Assembly (NCBI GenBank): GCA_041586615.1
Contig: JBFGZS010000029.1
Span: 1-54,377, forward strand
Reading direction: 5' to 3'
Origin: Motiliproteus sp041586615
GTDB taxonomy: Bacteria; Pseudomonadota; Gammaproteobacteria; Pseudomonadales; Balneatricaceae
Length of the DNA: 54,377 bases
A program made the translations under genes and the position numbers. Of the stretch, positions 1 to 9,762 are shown in pieces; position 1 is the stretch's first letter, and the number at the start of each line of letters is the position of its first letter. Below the pieces are notes generated by a model. That model was not told the origin of the DNA and ran no database searches. It worked only from the letters and a program-made list of their open reading frames with translations.

Positions 1-1680
1 CTCCCCGGCGATAACGGGGCCACCTTTCCAGGTACGGTTGATAAAGGCGGTCCGTGCCGTCTCGATCGCCTCGACTTCAACCGGGTTGGTGATATCCCAG
101 CCCTTGGCATTACGGCGACCCTGACCGTACAGGCCGGCCGGTCGGGCGATCGCCTGGCTCGGCAGGTTCGTACCCAGGGCTTGCACGGCCGCGAAGGGAT
201 CGCGGGCGATATCTTCCGGTTGGATGCGGGTGTCGACGATCTGATTAACAAAAGAACTGTTGGCGCCGTTTTCCAGCAGGCGGCGAACCAGGTAGGCCAG
301 GAGGTCCTGGTGGGCACCGACCGGTGCGTAGATGCGGCAGCGTGCCTGGCCCTCACTGACGACCGCGTCATGCAGCGACTCGCCCATGCCGTGCAGGCGC
401 TGGAATTCGAAGCAGTCACGACCATCGGCCAACTGCAGGATCGCCGACACCGAGTGGGCGTTATGGGTCGCAAACTGGGGGTAGATACGGTCGGTCATCC
501 CCAGTAGCTTCTTGGCGCAGGCGATATAGGACACATCGCTGCTGGCCTTGCGGGTAAAGACCGGAAAACCGTCCAGGCCCATGACCTGGGCGCGCTTGAT
601 CTCGGCATCCCAGTAGGCGCCCTTGACCAGACGCACCATGATTCGGCGATCGATCCGGGCAGACAGGGCGTACAGCCAGTCCAGAACGTGGGACGCGCGT
701 TGACCAAAGGCTTGCACCACCACGCCGAAGCCATCCCAGCCTGCCAGTTCCGGGTCTGATAACACCGCTTCAATCACGTCCAGGGACAGATCCAGACGGT
801 CCGCCTCTTCGGCATCAATATTGAAGCCCATATTGGCGGCCTTGGCCTGCTTGGCCAGGGTCAGGGCACGGGGAACCAGTTCGCTCATCACCCGGTCGCG
901 CTGACCGAATTCATAGCGCGCGTGCAGGGCCGATAGTTTCACGGAAATACCGGGGTTCTTGCGGATATCGTCGTCCAGACAGGCCGGTGCAAGCTCGGCG
1001 ATGGCGTCGGAGTAAGCGCGATGGTAACGCAGGGCATCGGCGTCGGTGCGGGCCGCTTCACCCAGCATGTCGTAGGAATAGGTGTAGCCCCTGGATTCGT
1101 ATTTCTTGGCGTTCTTCAGCGCCTCCTGAATCGTGCGCCCTAGCACGAACTGGCGACCGAGTTCTTTCATGGCCTGCGCCACGGCGGTCCGCACCACGGG
1201 TTCGCCCATGCGTTTCATCATGCCGCGCAGCGTCTGGGTCAGCCCCTTCTCATCGACGGGGCCGATCAGCTTGCCGGTCACCAGCAAGGCCCAGGTGGCG
1301 GAGTTAATCAAGGAAAAATCGGACTGACCGCGGTGCTCACCCCAATTACCCGACGCTACTTTATCCTCGATCAGCGCATCGATAGTGATCTTGTCCGGCA
1401 CCCGCAACAGGGCTTCGGCCAGACACATAAGCGCCACGCCTTCTTTGGTGGTCAGGCCGTACTGGGCGAGGAACTTCTCCATCATGGTCGGCGTGGAATT
1501 GCCCCGCACACGGCGCACCAGCTCTGCTGCACGGTGGGAGATGGCATCGCGGTCACATTGCGCGATCTGGGCATCGGCAATCAGCTCATTGATAACCTTG
1601 TACTCATCCGCCAGGTAATAATTACGAATTTTTTCCCGGCAATCGGCTGTTGTCAGCTTCACTGTTTGCATCTGCCCCAT
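1..1680 (-). CDS. putA: Bifunctional proline dehydrogenase / P5C dehydrogenase PutA, N-terminal part (runs off window)
   Basis: PutA oxidises proline to pyrroline-5-carboxylate with FAD and then to glutamate with NAD+. The reverse strand is open from an ATG at 1680 to the window edge, giving about 560 codons. It contains the proline dehydrogenase barrel with VRLVKGAYWD, DAEEADRL and FEFQRLHGMGE, all typical of PutA. The aldehyde dehydrogenase half lies beyond the window. The protein begins MGQMQTVKLTTADCREK and enters the helical arm directly, so the ribbon-helix-helix DNA-binding domain of E. coli PutA is absent. A purine-rich GAGGAG lies just upstream of the ATG; a second ATG at 1671 is also possible. 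The neighbouring NAD-glutamate dehydrogenase and Lrp-type regulator suggest a proline/glutamate catabolic unit. Confidence 0.95.
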   Translation of the reverse strand, partial: MGQMQTVKLTTADCREKIRNYYLADEYKVINELIADAQIAQCDRDAISHRAAELVRRVRGNSTPTMMEKFLAQYGLTTKEGVALMCLAEALLRVPDKITIDALIEDKVASGNWGEHRGQSDFSLINSATWALLVTGKLIGPVDEKGLTQTLRGMMKRMGEPVVRTAVAQAMKELGRQFVLGRTIQEALKNAKKYESRGYTYSYDMLGEAARTDADALRYHRAYSDAIAELAPACLDDDIRKNPGISVKLSALHARYEFGQRDRVMSELVPRALTLAKQAKAANMGFNIDAEEADRLDLSLDVIEAVLSDPELAGWDGFGVVVQAFGQRASHVLDWLYALSARIDRRIMVRLVKGAYWDAEIKRAQVMGLDGFPVFTRKASSDVSYIACAKKLLGMTDRIYPQFATHNAHSVSAILQLADGRDCFEFQRLHGMGESLHDAVVSEGQARCRIYAPVGAHQDLLAYLVRRLLENGANSSFVNQIVDTRIQPEDIARDPFAAVQALGTNLPSQAIARPAGLYGQGRRNAKGWDITNPVEVEAIETARTAFINRTWKGGPVIAGE

Positions 1681-1896
1681 CTCCTGCTCCTCGTTGTTTA
1701 TCGGTATCCAACCAGTCTACCGCGTTCAAAAAAGCCTATTTCTCTATTAATACCTCAATCGCAATAGATATCGACTTTTGTAACGGCTTTAAGAGCGTCT
1801 TTTTTAAACCAGAAAGGTGCTGTAAAGGTCGATTGGACTAGAGCTGTCCGGCGGCGGGCCCTGCAGTCTGGCAGGACACGGGGCCGGTTTGGCGCG

Positions 1897-1932
1897 ATCG
1901 ATGTGGAAATCGATGCAGAAATTGATGCACAA
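1897..1932. repeat. Three imperfect 12-bp tandem repeats between gdhB and putA
   Basis: Units ATCGATGTGGAA, ATCGATGCAGAA and ATTGATGCACAA lie head to tail. They fall in the 298-bp gap that separates the putA start from the glutamate dehydrogenase stop. No gene is seen in the gap. The role is unknown; they may be a regulator-binding array or replication slippage. Confidence 0.6.
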
Positions 1933-1933
1933 A

Positions 1934-1956
1934 GTGAGGGACATAAAACCCCTCAC
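1934..1956 (-). terminator. Possible terminator of the glutamate dehydrogenase gene
   Basis: On the reverse strand GTGAGGG, a 9-nt loop and CCCTCAC form a 7-bp stem followed by only TTTGTG. It lies just after the gdhB stop codon. The short U-tract makes this a moderate call. Confidence 0.5.
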
Positions 1957-1978
1957 TAAAGCGGATGGGCGTGCTGTA

Positions 1979-4900
1979 TCAGGCCAGTTCCAGCAAGACG
2001 CTCAGCGCGACGGAGAACACCGCGCAATCGATAACGTTGCTACCCTGGATCTCCGCCAGTGTCTGCTGCCAGCGGTTGAGCAGCGATTGCTTTTTATCAG
2101 ACCAATGCTCAAGCCGGCTTAAAGGTGACAGCGCGTCGCTCTCCTCGGATATCTGCAGCGTAAATACGCTGGAGGTCAGGTCACGGAGCTGATGATCCAG
2201 TTCGTTCCGATAGCTGACGGCTGCCAGCGCCTGCCAGTGACTGCTGGCCTGTAATGCCCGTATCTGCTTGTCCAGCCAGATCAGGTTGAGGCGTTCCCCG
2301 AGCTGGAAGTAGACCGATGCAACACTCTCAACGTCCTGGTCGAGCCGATGCGAGGTCTCGATAATATCCAGCAACCAATACTGACTCTGGGCCGCCGCGC
2401 AGTAGGCACCCAGCAGCGGCGGCACGTCCTGTCCGCAGTAATGCTGGTAACGGTCCTGCCACCGGTCTTGCGGTATCGTGCGCGCCAACGATTCGGTTGA
2501 GGCCGTTACCTCAGCCAGCGCTTGCTGGAACATATCCTTGCAAGAACTCAGGTTCAGATCGTAACGGCGATGCCTGAGTAACCAGTGACTGCCACGCTTG
2601 ATCAGGCCGATCAGCTCTTTCATCATCTCGACCTGGGTTTCGGCCGTCACTGTCCCGTCTAGCGCTTCGATGGCGTTCCAGTGCTCATCAATGCCGTAAA
2701 CCTCCCGAATGATCAGATAGGCGGCGGCGATCTGCGAATAGTCGGCACCGGTGGCGCTACGGATGTTATCCACATAGGTGATCCCCATACGATTAACCAG
2801 CTCATTGGCGATCTGGGTGGCGGTAATCTCCTTGCGTAAGCGGTGGTTATCGACGGCCTGCGCAAACGTTGCGAGCAGAGGCGACGGAAATGCCGACTGC
2901 ATCTCGAGGGAAAAGCACGCATCTTCGGTGATCCAGGAGTTGACCAGCGCTTGCTTCAGTTCGATCTTGCTGTAAGAGATCAGAACCGACAGCTCGGGTC
3001 GGGTTAATCCGCGCCCCTGATCCTTGCGCAGCAGCAAGCTCTTTTCATTGGGCAGGAACTCTAGCGCCCGGTCCAGCTTGCCTTCTCGCTCCAGGCGTTT
3101 AATCAGACGGATGTAGTCGTCTACCGACTCCGCCGCATTCGATTCGGCGATATTGAGTGCCAGTGCCTGGCGGTAATTGTTCTTGAGCACCAACTGGCCA
3201 ACCTCTTCGGTCATCTCCCGCAACAAGCGGTTTCTCTGCTTGAGGGTCAGGTCGCCCTGCTGGACCAGCTCGTTGAGGAGAATCTTGATGTTCACCTCGT
3301 GGTCGGAACAGTCTACGCCGCCGGCATTGTCGATAAAGTCGGTGTTGGCCGCTCCGCCAGCCAGGGCAAATTCGATTCGTCCGCGCTGAGTGAATCCGAG
3401 GTTACCGCCTTCTCCCAGCACCCGGCAGCGCAGCTCCTCGCCGTTGACCCGCAGGCCGTCATTGGCTTTGTCTCCCACGTCGGCATGACTCTCGTCTGCC
3501 GCTTTCACATAGGTCCCGATCCCGCCGTTCCAGACCATGTCCACGGGGGCTTTGAGCAGGGCGCTGATCAGCTCGCTTGGTGCCAGGCGTTCGGTGTCGA
3601 TACCGAACGAGGCCTGCATCTGCGGTGAAATATCGATCCACTTGGCTGACCGAGAAAAAACGCCACCACCGGCGCTGATCAGTTGTCGCGCGTAGTCATC
3701 CCAGGAGGAGCGGGGGAGTTCGAACAGGCGCTGACGTTCGGCGAAGGCGGCCGCAACATCCGGATTCGGATCAACGAAAATATGCTGATGGTTGAAGGCA
3801 GCAAGCAGGCGGATCTGCTTGGAAAGCAGCATGCCGTTACCGAACACATCGCCGCCCATATCGCCGATGCCAACCACGCTAAACGCTTGGGTCTGGGTGT
3901 CGATGCCAATTTCGCGGAAGTGGCGCTTGACCGACTCCCAGGCGCCCCGGGCAGTAATGCCCATTTTCTTATGGTCATAGCCTTCGCTTCCTCCGGATGC
4001 AAAGGCATCTCCCAACCAAAAATCGTATTCTGTCGAGAGGGTGTTGGCGATATCGGAGAAGGTGGCTGTGCCCTTGTCGGCGGCCACGACCAGGTAAGTA
4101 TCATCGTCATCGTGGCGAACGACATCGGCAGGGGGCACTACCGCGCCTCCTTTGAGGTTGTCGGTCAGGTCCAGCAGTCCGCGAATATAAATCTGGTAGC
4201 AGGCTATTCCTTCCGCCTGCACCGCTTCCCGGCCACCGTTCTGGGGCGGCTGTTTGACAATGAAGCAGCCCTTGGCCCCCATGGGGACAATGACCGAGTT
4301 TTTCACTTGCTGCGCCTTTACCAGCCCTAACACTTCGGTGCGGTAATCTTCCATGCGGTCGGACCAGCGCAGGCCGCCCCGGGCGACCCGGCCTGCTCGC
4401 AGATGAACCCCCTCGACCCGGGGCGAGTAGACAAACACCTCGAAGCGAGGCCGTGGCTGCGGAATATCCGGAATTACCTGAGGATCAAATTTGAACGAGA
4501 AGTACCCTTTGAGTTCACCCGACGGATCGCGCTGATAGTAATTGGTGCGCAGTGTCGCTTTGATCAGCACCAGAAAGCGTCGCAGGATACGGTCATCGTC
4601 CAGGTTCTCAACGGCATCCAGCGCATCGATGATGCGTCGTTCTATTCGCTCGGCAACCCCCTGTCGTCCGCCGTCGGCGGCGACGACCGGGTCGAACCGA
4701 GCCCGGAACAGGGTGGCGAGCAAGCGGGTGATCGGCAGGTGACGGATCAGGGTTTCGGCAATAAAGGGTTGGCTGAATCCAAAACGCAGCTGTTTGATAT
4801 ACCGGGCGTAGGCACGTAACAGCGCCACCTCGCGCCATCCCAGCCCCGCACCGATCACCAGTTGATTGAAGGGGTCGTTTTCGGCGCGCCCCGTCCATAT

Positions 4901-6781
4901 CTGGGTGAAGGCCTGCTGCAGGAGCGGTTTTACTTTTTGCAGGTCCAGCTCCCCAAGGGGCGTGCAGCTCACGGTAAAGTCACTGATCCAGTAGAGTTGG
5001 CCGTCCCGGCGCTCGACCCGGTAGGGATGCTCCCCCAGTACCCGCATCCCCAGGTTTTCCAGGATTGGAATCACGTCTGATAACACCACGTGTTCGTGGG
5101 TGCTGTAGAGTTTGAAACGAACGCCTTGTGCCAGCGGGTCCATGGATTGATAAAAGCGCATAGACAGGCTGTCGTCGTCCGTCAGGTCCTGTATATGCTG
5201 AATGTCGCAGACACCACTACCCGAAGGGAAGTGCTCTTTATAGGCGGATGGGAATGCGCCCCGGAACAGATTGGCCAGACGGCTGCCATGTTCCTCGCCG
5301 AAGGTATCCACCAGGTTCGCTTGCAGGTCGTCCTCCCAGGAGCGCGAAGCCTCCATGATTCTCGCCTCGATCGCGGCAAGATCGCAGACCCGGTCGCTAT
5401 CAGGGCGTACGTACAGAACGAAATGAGTGCGGAACAGTACTGACTCAGAGAGCTGGGCCGCTACTTCCACATCGAACGCGCCAACGCCCTCGGCCAGAAT
5501 CGTCTGAACCCGCTCCCTGAGGGCGGTGTTATACAGGTCTCTGGGGACATAATAGAGACAGGAATAATAGCGCTTGTCGGGGGCCTGGCGGATAAAGAGA
5601 CTCGGCTTGCGCCGATCCTGCAGATTGAAGATTCCCATCACCGTGGCCTGAAGTTCATCCACGCTGGCCAGCAGCAGTTCATCCCGGGGAATCTCGTTCA
5701 GAATGTGCAATACCTGCTTGTAACTATGTCCACCGGCTTCGAAGCCCGCACCGCTTAAAACCGCCTCCAGCTTGCGGCGCACGACGGGGATTTGGGCGGG
5801 TAACGATCGGTAGCCTGCAGCGGTGTACAGTCCTAAAAAGTGATGTTCACCGATGACACGACCCTGATCGCTAAAGCGGCGGATTACGATCATATCCCGG
5901 TAAGCACTGCGTTGAACCCGGGATCGCTCAACATCCTTGGCAAACAGCAACGGCTCGGGGGCCTCGACGTCGGCAAGCATTGCCGGGGTTTCTGATGTGT
6001 CGGCACTTAGGCGCAGGCTGCCCAGGCGGCTGGCACCGACAGGGGAGCAGACTGGCTGCGTTGTCGTCCCGGTGATCTGTACCGCCTGGTAACCCAGAAA
6101 GACAAAATGCTGGTCGGCCAGCCAGTCCAGTAACCGGGCCGCTTCAATCCGGCTTTCCTGCAAGGCCGCTTGCAGCTCGCTCTTGATGTCAGCCAGACGA
6201 GACTGCATCTGCGGGAAGTCTGTCACAGCGACCTGGACTTCGGCCAGCACCCGCTGTAACGATACGCTGATCGCCTCCAGTCTCTGCGGGTCGGAAAGGC
6301 GATCGATCTCCAGGTGGATCACCGATTCCGACTGGCCTGCGAGTCCTGGTTCCAGGAGCCTGATCAGGCTGCCATCGGTTTCGCGCTCCACCGAGATCAC
6401 ACAGTTGTTGATGGTGTGGATCGCCAGCTCCTGCCGCGTTAGTGCCACGCGTACGGAATCGACCAGAAAAGGCATATCCAGGTTATGCACCTGGACGATG
6501 GTGTGGTTGGAATGCCAGCCATGCTGCTCGAAACTGGGGTTGAACACCTCGATGCGAGGCTGATGACTGTTGAAAACCCGTATCGTTTTCCAGTAGGAAA
6601 GCACGGTGGCACAGAGCCGCTCGATTCCGGTAGCCGACAACTCACGCGCTGCCGGAACACTGTAGAACTGATGTGAAAAGCTGATGGCTGATTCGGCCTG
6701 GGTGTCTCCCAGAGTTGTTCGAATAGCGTCGGCAAGTTGGTCTAGCACTGTTGTTTTTGTTGGGGTGCAGATATCGAGCAT
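1979..6781 (-). CDS. gdhB: NAD-specific glutamate dehydrogenase, large 180-kDa class
   Basis: The enzyme oxidatively deaminates glutamate to 2-oxoglutarate, ammonia and NADH. At 1600 residues it matches the large bacterial NAD-GDH class (about 1600 residues in Pseudomonas) rather than the 450-residue hexameric enzymes. The long N-terminal half carries regulatory domains. The catalytic part shows GGLRWSDRMEDYRTEV, then KNSVIVPMGAKGCF near residue 825 with the substrate-binding lysine, and the NAD-binding Rossmann motif VVGIGDMGGDVFGNG near residue 965. LGEGGNLGFTQRGRIEFA follows. The start at 6781 has a CCGGAG ribosome-binding site 8 nt upstream. It lies between putA and an Lrp-type regulator, so it plausibly drains the glutamate made by PutA into the TCA cycle. 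Long open frames on the opposite strand are codon shadows. Confidence 0.96.
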   Translation of the reverse strand: MLDICTPTKTTVLDQLADAIRTTLGDTQAESAISFSHQFYSVPAARELSATGIERLCATVLSYWKTIRVFNSHQPRIEVFNPSFEQHGWHSNHTIVQVHNLDMPFLVDSVRVALTRQELAIHTINNCVISVERETDGSLIRLLEPGLAGQSESVIHLEIDRLSDPQRLEAISVSLQRVLAEVQVAVTDFPQMQSRLADIKSELQAALQESRIEAARLLDWLADQHFVFLGYQAVQITGTTTQPVCSPVGASRLGSLRLSADTSETPAMLADVEAPEPLLFAKDVERSRVQRSAYRDMIVIRRFSDQGRVIGEHHFLGLYTAAGYRSLPAQIPVVRRKLEAVLSGAGFEAGGHSYKQVLHILNEIPRDELLLASVDELQATVMGIFNLQDRRKPSLFIRQAPDKRYYSCLYYVPRDLYNTALRERVQTILAEGVGAFDVEVAAQLSESVLFRTHFVLYVRPDSDRVCDLAAIEARIMEASRSWEDDLQANLVDTFGEEHGSRLANLFRGAFPSAYKEHFPSGSGVCDIQHIQDLTDDDSLSMRFYQSMDPLAQGVRFKLYSTHEHVVLSDVIPILENLGMRVLGEHPYRVERRDGQLYWISDFTVSCTPLGELDLQKVKPLLQQAFTQIWTGRAENDPFNQLVIGAGLGWREVALLRAYARYIKQLRFGFSQPFIAETLIRHLPITRLLATLFRARFDPVVAADGGRQGVAERIERRIIDALDAVENLDDDRILRRFLVLIKATLRTNYYQRDPSGELKGYFSFKFDPQVIPDIPQPRPRFEVFVYSPRVEGVHLRAGRVARGGLRWSDRMEDYRTEVLGLVKAQQVKNSVIVPMGAKGCFIVKQPPQNGGREAVQAEGIACYQIYIRGLLDLTDNLKGGAVVPPADVVRHDDDDTYLVVAADKGTATFSDIANTLSTEYDFWLGDAFASGGSEGYDHKKMGITARGAWESVKRHFREIGIDTQTQAFSVVGIGDMGGDVFGNGMLLSKQIRLLAAFNHQHIFVDPNPDVAAAFAERQRLFELPRSSWDDYARQLISAGGGVFSRSAKWIDISPQMQASFGIDTERLAPSELISALLKAPVDMVWNGGIGTYVKAADESHADVGDKANDGLRVNGEELRCRVLGEGGNLGFTQRGRIEFALAGGAANTDFIDNAGGVDCSDHEVNIKILLNELVQQGDLTLKQRNRLLREMTEEVGQLVLKNNYRQALALNIAESNAAESVDDYIRLIKRLEREGKLDRALEFLPNEKSLLLRKDQGRGLTRPELSVLISYSKIELKQALVNSWITEDACFSLEMQSAFPSPLLATFAQAVDNHRLRKEITATQIANELVNRMGITYVDNIRSATGADYSQIAAAYLIIREVYGIDEHWNAIEALDGTVTAETQVEMMKELIGLIKRGSHWLLRHRRYDLNLSSCKDMFQQALAEVTASTESLARTIPQDRWQDRYQHYCGQDVPPLLGAYCAAAQSQYWLLDIIETSHRLDQDVESVASVYFQLGERLNLIWLDKQIRALQASSHWQALAAVSYRNELDHQLRDLTSSVFTLQISEESDALSPLSRLEHWSDKKQSLLNRWQQTLAEIQGSNVIDCAVFSVALSVLLELA

Positions 6782-7072
6782 GGTGGGCTCCGGGTGAATT
6801 GCAGCGGGACGTTAAGTGGCTACCCTTCTGATCCGAACGCGCTTGCGTTGCGCCACCGGCAGGCCGTGATGACAGATCAAGAAAATAGTACGCTGGAAAA
6901 GGCGGATAAGCGCCTCCCTGACAGCCGAATCGACTTCCCTGACCGACCAGAATGATCGATCCAGTATACTGATCCGTTTGAAGTCAATTTCTCTGTTTGT
7001 TGCACAAATAGAGCCCAATGGTTTATATTTGCGATAACAAACAACAACAAAAACATGTCTGGAGATAGTTTT

Positions 7073-7525
7073 ATGGTCGATTTGGATCGGCTGGATCATT
7101 CCATCATCAATGAGCTCCAGAAGAACGGACGCATCACCGTCACCGAACTTGCCTCCCGGGTCGGTTTGTCGAAGACCCCGTGCCAGGTGCGTATGCGCCG
7201 GCTGGAAGAACAGGGCTACATCATGGGGTATACGGCGCTGATCAATCAGACCAAGCTGGGGTTAAGCCATATCGCCTTCGCCCAGGTCACGCTGAGCGAC
7301 ACCAGCAGTAAGTCGTTGACGGCGTTTAACGACGCGGTTGGCAATATCCCGGCCGTGGAGCAGTGCCATATGATCGCAGGCAGTTTTGATTACCTGCTGA
7401 AGGTGAGAACCCGGGATATGGCCGAATACCGCACGGTACTCGGAGAACAGATCTCAGCCCTTCCCCACGTTCTCCAATCGAGTACCTTTGTGGTGATGGA
7501 GAACGTGAAAGATACGGGGTTTTAG
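7073..7525 (+). CDS. putR: Lrp/AsnC-family transcriptional regulator, PutR-like
   Basis: A 150-residue Lrp/AsnC protein. The N-terminal AsnC-type helix-turn-helix (LDRLDHSIINELQKNGRITV, then ELASRVGLSKTPCQVRMRRL) occupies about residues 2-55. A RAM ligand-binding domain follows. The motif SKTPC in the recognition helix and the overall sequence resemble the proline dehydrogenase activators (PutR/BkdR group). The ATG at 7073 is preferred over 7055 because GGAG at 7061-7064 sits 8 nt before it. It is divergent from the glutamate dehydrogenase gene, so the 291-bp gap between them probably contains its binding sites. Its 3' end overlaps the convergent oxidoreductase gene by 4 nt. The PutR assignment is by similarity and context; another Lrp-type role such as glutamate or branched-chain amino acid sensing is possible. 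Confidence 0.85.
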   Translation: MVDLDRLDHSIINELQKNGRITVTELASRVGLSKTPCQVRMRRLEEQGYIMGYTALINQTKLGLSHIAFAQVTLSDTSSKSLTAFNDAVGNIPAVEQCHMIAGSFDYLLKVRTRDMAEYRTVLGEQISALPHVLQSSTFVVMENVKDTGF

Positions 7526-9573
7526 TCGGCGTTTTCCTGGCGAATCCAGATGGCGGTGTCGTGAAAGACCGCACCGCCGAGCGGCAAGCCCGGTTCGGCG
7601 CTGGTCAGGACGTTGATCCCCTGACCTTCGATAAAAGCCTTGTTGGGCCAGATCCCTTCGACAATCACTACCCCGGGCTGCAGACCGTCGAAAAGTTTGG
7701 TATGCAGCAGGAGTGAGCCGCGCGAGTTCCCGATTCTGACCACCTGCGTATCTTGCAGGCCAAGACGGGTGCAGTCGTCCGGATGGATCTGCAACTGTGG
7801 TCTGCCTTCCTGTTTTTCGGCGCTGGGGGTTTCGGTGAAACTGCTATTGAGGAAGTTACGTGCCGGTGCGGTGACCAAGCGGAACGGATGCTGCGGGTCT
7901 GCAGCGTCGGTTATCGCCTGATGATCAGGCCACTCGGGCATGGCACTGCCTACCGGCCACTGCGGCTTAAAGCGGAAGCGGCCATCAGCATGACCGAAGC
8001 CATCCAGAAAATGCGCCTGTTCGAAGGGCAGCGCACAGTCATGCCAGCCGTTGGCGGCGAGGGTCTTGGCATCCGGCAGGTTGGAGCGTTGCAGCGTGGC
8101 GTCGATCAGGTCGAAGGCGCTCAGGTCGAAGCCCGGGTGCTGGGCACCGAGCCGTTTGGCGAGTTCGCAGATCACCCCGTGGTTGGAGCGGGCCTGCGCG
8201 AGGGGCTCGATCAGTTGTTGGCTGAGCTGCAGGAAGGTATGCCCGCCAGCGGTGTAAAGATCGTCGTGTTCCAAAAACGTGGTGGCCGGCAGGACGATAT
8301 CGGCCATGGCGGCAGTTTCGGTCATAAACTGCTCGTGTACGCAGATAAACAGATCCTCGCGGCTGAAACCCTCGTTGACGCGGGCCGATTCCGGTGCGAC
8401 CGCCATCGGATTCGTGTTCTGGATAAACAGGGCCTTAACCGGCGGCCCGTCACCCAGGTCGCGGGCCTCGCCGCACAGGATCGGGCCGATACGGGATTGA
8501 TCGAGCAGGCGAACGGACCTGTCCAGCACGTCGCTACCGGTGATCAGGCTGCGATCGAGAGGATACAAGCCTCCCTGGCTATAGAGCGCGCCGCCGCCGG
8601 GATGCTGCCAGGCACCGGTTACCGCCGGTAGGCAGCTGACGGCGTGCATATTGGCCGAGCCGTTGCGCGAGCGGGTAAAACCGTAACCCAGGCGCAGATA
8701 ACTGCGTGTATGCCGGCCATACAGTCGGGCAAATTCGATGATCTGTGCTTCGCCGAGGCCGGTGATCTGTGCGGCCCAGGCGGGCGTTCGCCGGACCAGA
8801 TGCTGCTCGAGCCCCTGTGGGTCGTCGGTATAACGCGCCAGGTAGTCCCGGTCGGCGAAGCCTTCGCGAAACAGCACATGCATAACGGCACAGGCCAGCG
8901 CCCCGTCGGTTCCGGGCCGCAGCATCAGATGCAGGTCGGCTTTCTTGGCGGTGGCCGTGCGGTAGGGGTCGACAACCACGATGGGTGTTCCGCGTGCTTT
9001 GCGGGCCTGGGCGGCGTGCTGCATAAGGTTGATCTGGGTATGCACCGGGTTGGCGCCCCAGATGAGGATCAGGTCACTGTGTTCCAGCTCGCGGGCATCG
9101 ACCCCCCGCTTAGCCCCGACGCCGGCCATCCATCCGGCATCGGCCAGTGTGCTGCAGAACGTGGAATGCTGGCGTGAGTAACCCATCACGTGGCGCAGGC
9201 GTTCGATGCCATCCCGTTGCACCAGCCCCATGGTGCCGGCATAGAAGAACGGCCAGACCGCCTCCGCCCCGAACTCATCACTGGCGGCCTGCAGGGCGTT
9301 GGTGGTGCGCGACAAGGCCTCTTCCCAACTGATGGGCCTGAAGGCTTCCCGTCCGACCCCTTTGGGGCCTATGCGCAAGAGCGGGGTTGTCAGGCGATCC
9401 GGGTGATGCACGCGTTCGGCGTAGCGGGCCACTTTGGCGCAGATCACCCCCTGGGTATAAGGCTGCTTTTTCGCGCCATGGATGCGGCCGATATGGCGCT
9501 CGTCGCGCCGTTCGACCTCGAGCGCGCAGGTACTGGGGCAGTCATGGGGGCAGACAGCGTGATGTTGGGTCAT
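7522..9573 (-). CDS. Molybdopterin-dependent oxidoreductase of the DMSO reductase family, substrate unknown
   Basis: A single large subunit that should bind molybdenum bis-MGD and one [4Fe-4S] cluster. The N-terminus has CPHDCPSTC and a fourth cysteine in QGVICAK, the ferredoxin-like cluster site of this family. LILIWGANPVHTQ, IVVVDPYRTATAKKADLHL and the C-terminal MoCo-binding segments (IHPDDCTRLGLQDTQVVRIG) follow. A cysteine in the HSTFC segment is a candidate molybdenum ligand, but this is inference. The ATG at 9573 is chosen because AAGGA lies 10 nt upstream and the cysteine motif then begins at residue 8; an upstream in-frame ATG at 9606 adds 11 residues with no family resemblance. There is no Tat signal, so the enzyme is probably cytoplasmic. 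No electron-transfer subunit gene is adjacent. The substrate cannot be predicted. Confidence 0.9.
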   Translation of the reverse strand: MTQHHAVCPHDCPSTCALEVERRDERHIGRIHGAKKQPYTQGVICAKVARYAERVHHPDRLTTPLLRIGPKGVGREAFRPISWEEALSRTTNALQAASDEFGAEAVWPFFYAGTMGLVQRDGIERLRHVMGYSRQHSTFCSTLADAGWMAGVGAKRGVDARELEHSDLILIWGANPVHTQINLMQHAAQARKARGTPIVVVDPYRTATAKKADLHLMLRPGTDGALACAVMHVLFREGFADRDYLARYTDDPQGLEQHLVRRTPAWAAQITGLGEAQIIEFARLYGRHTRSYLRLGYGFTRSRNGSANMHAVSCLPAVTGAWQHPGGGALYSQGGLYPLDRSLITGSDVLDRSVRLLDQSRIGPILCGEARDLGDGPPVKALFIQNTNPMAVAPESARVNEGFSREDLFICVHEQFMTETAAMADIVLPATTFLEHDDLYTAGGHTFLQLSQQLIEPLAQARSNHGVICELAKRLGAQHPGFDLSAFDLIDATLQRSNLPDAKTLAANGWHDCALPFEQAHFLDGFGHADGRFRFKPQWPVGSAMPEWPDHQAITDAADPQHPFRLVTAPARNFLNSSFTETPSAEKQEGRPQLQIHPDDCTRLGLQDTQVVRIGNSRGSLLLHTKLFDGLQPGVVIVEGIWPNKAFIEGQGINVLTSAEPGLPLGGAVFHDTAIWIRQENAD

Positions 9574-9762
9574 GGCGACGCATCCTTCGAACCGTTGAAG
9601 ACACATTGGAATGTAGGATTGTGCCGCGCTAGCAATCCGGGAGCCAGTTCTCGGTTGTTTTTTCTCTGTGCGAGTAGCCTGTTTTCGCAGCGCTGACGTT
9701 ACATAAGGCTATGCTTACGTAAGGGTCGATGGGAAGTCGGGGAGAACGCGGGAGATACGGGT

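Noticed and set aside
3683..4330. 215-codon open frame on the forward strand inside gdhB
   Set aside because: It is the antisense shadow of a conserved catalytic segment of the glutamate dehydrogenase; no ribosome-binding site and no family resemblance.
7753..8631. 292-codon forward frame inside the molybdopterin oxidoreductase gene
   Set aside because: Antisense shadow produced by GC-rich codon bias; the reverse-strand protein has clear motifs throughout.
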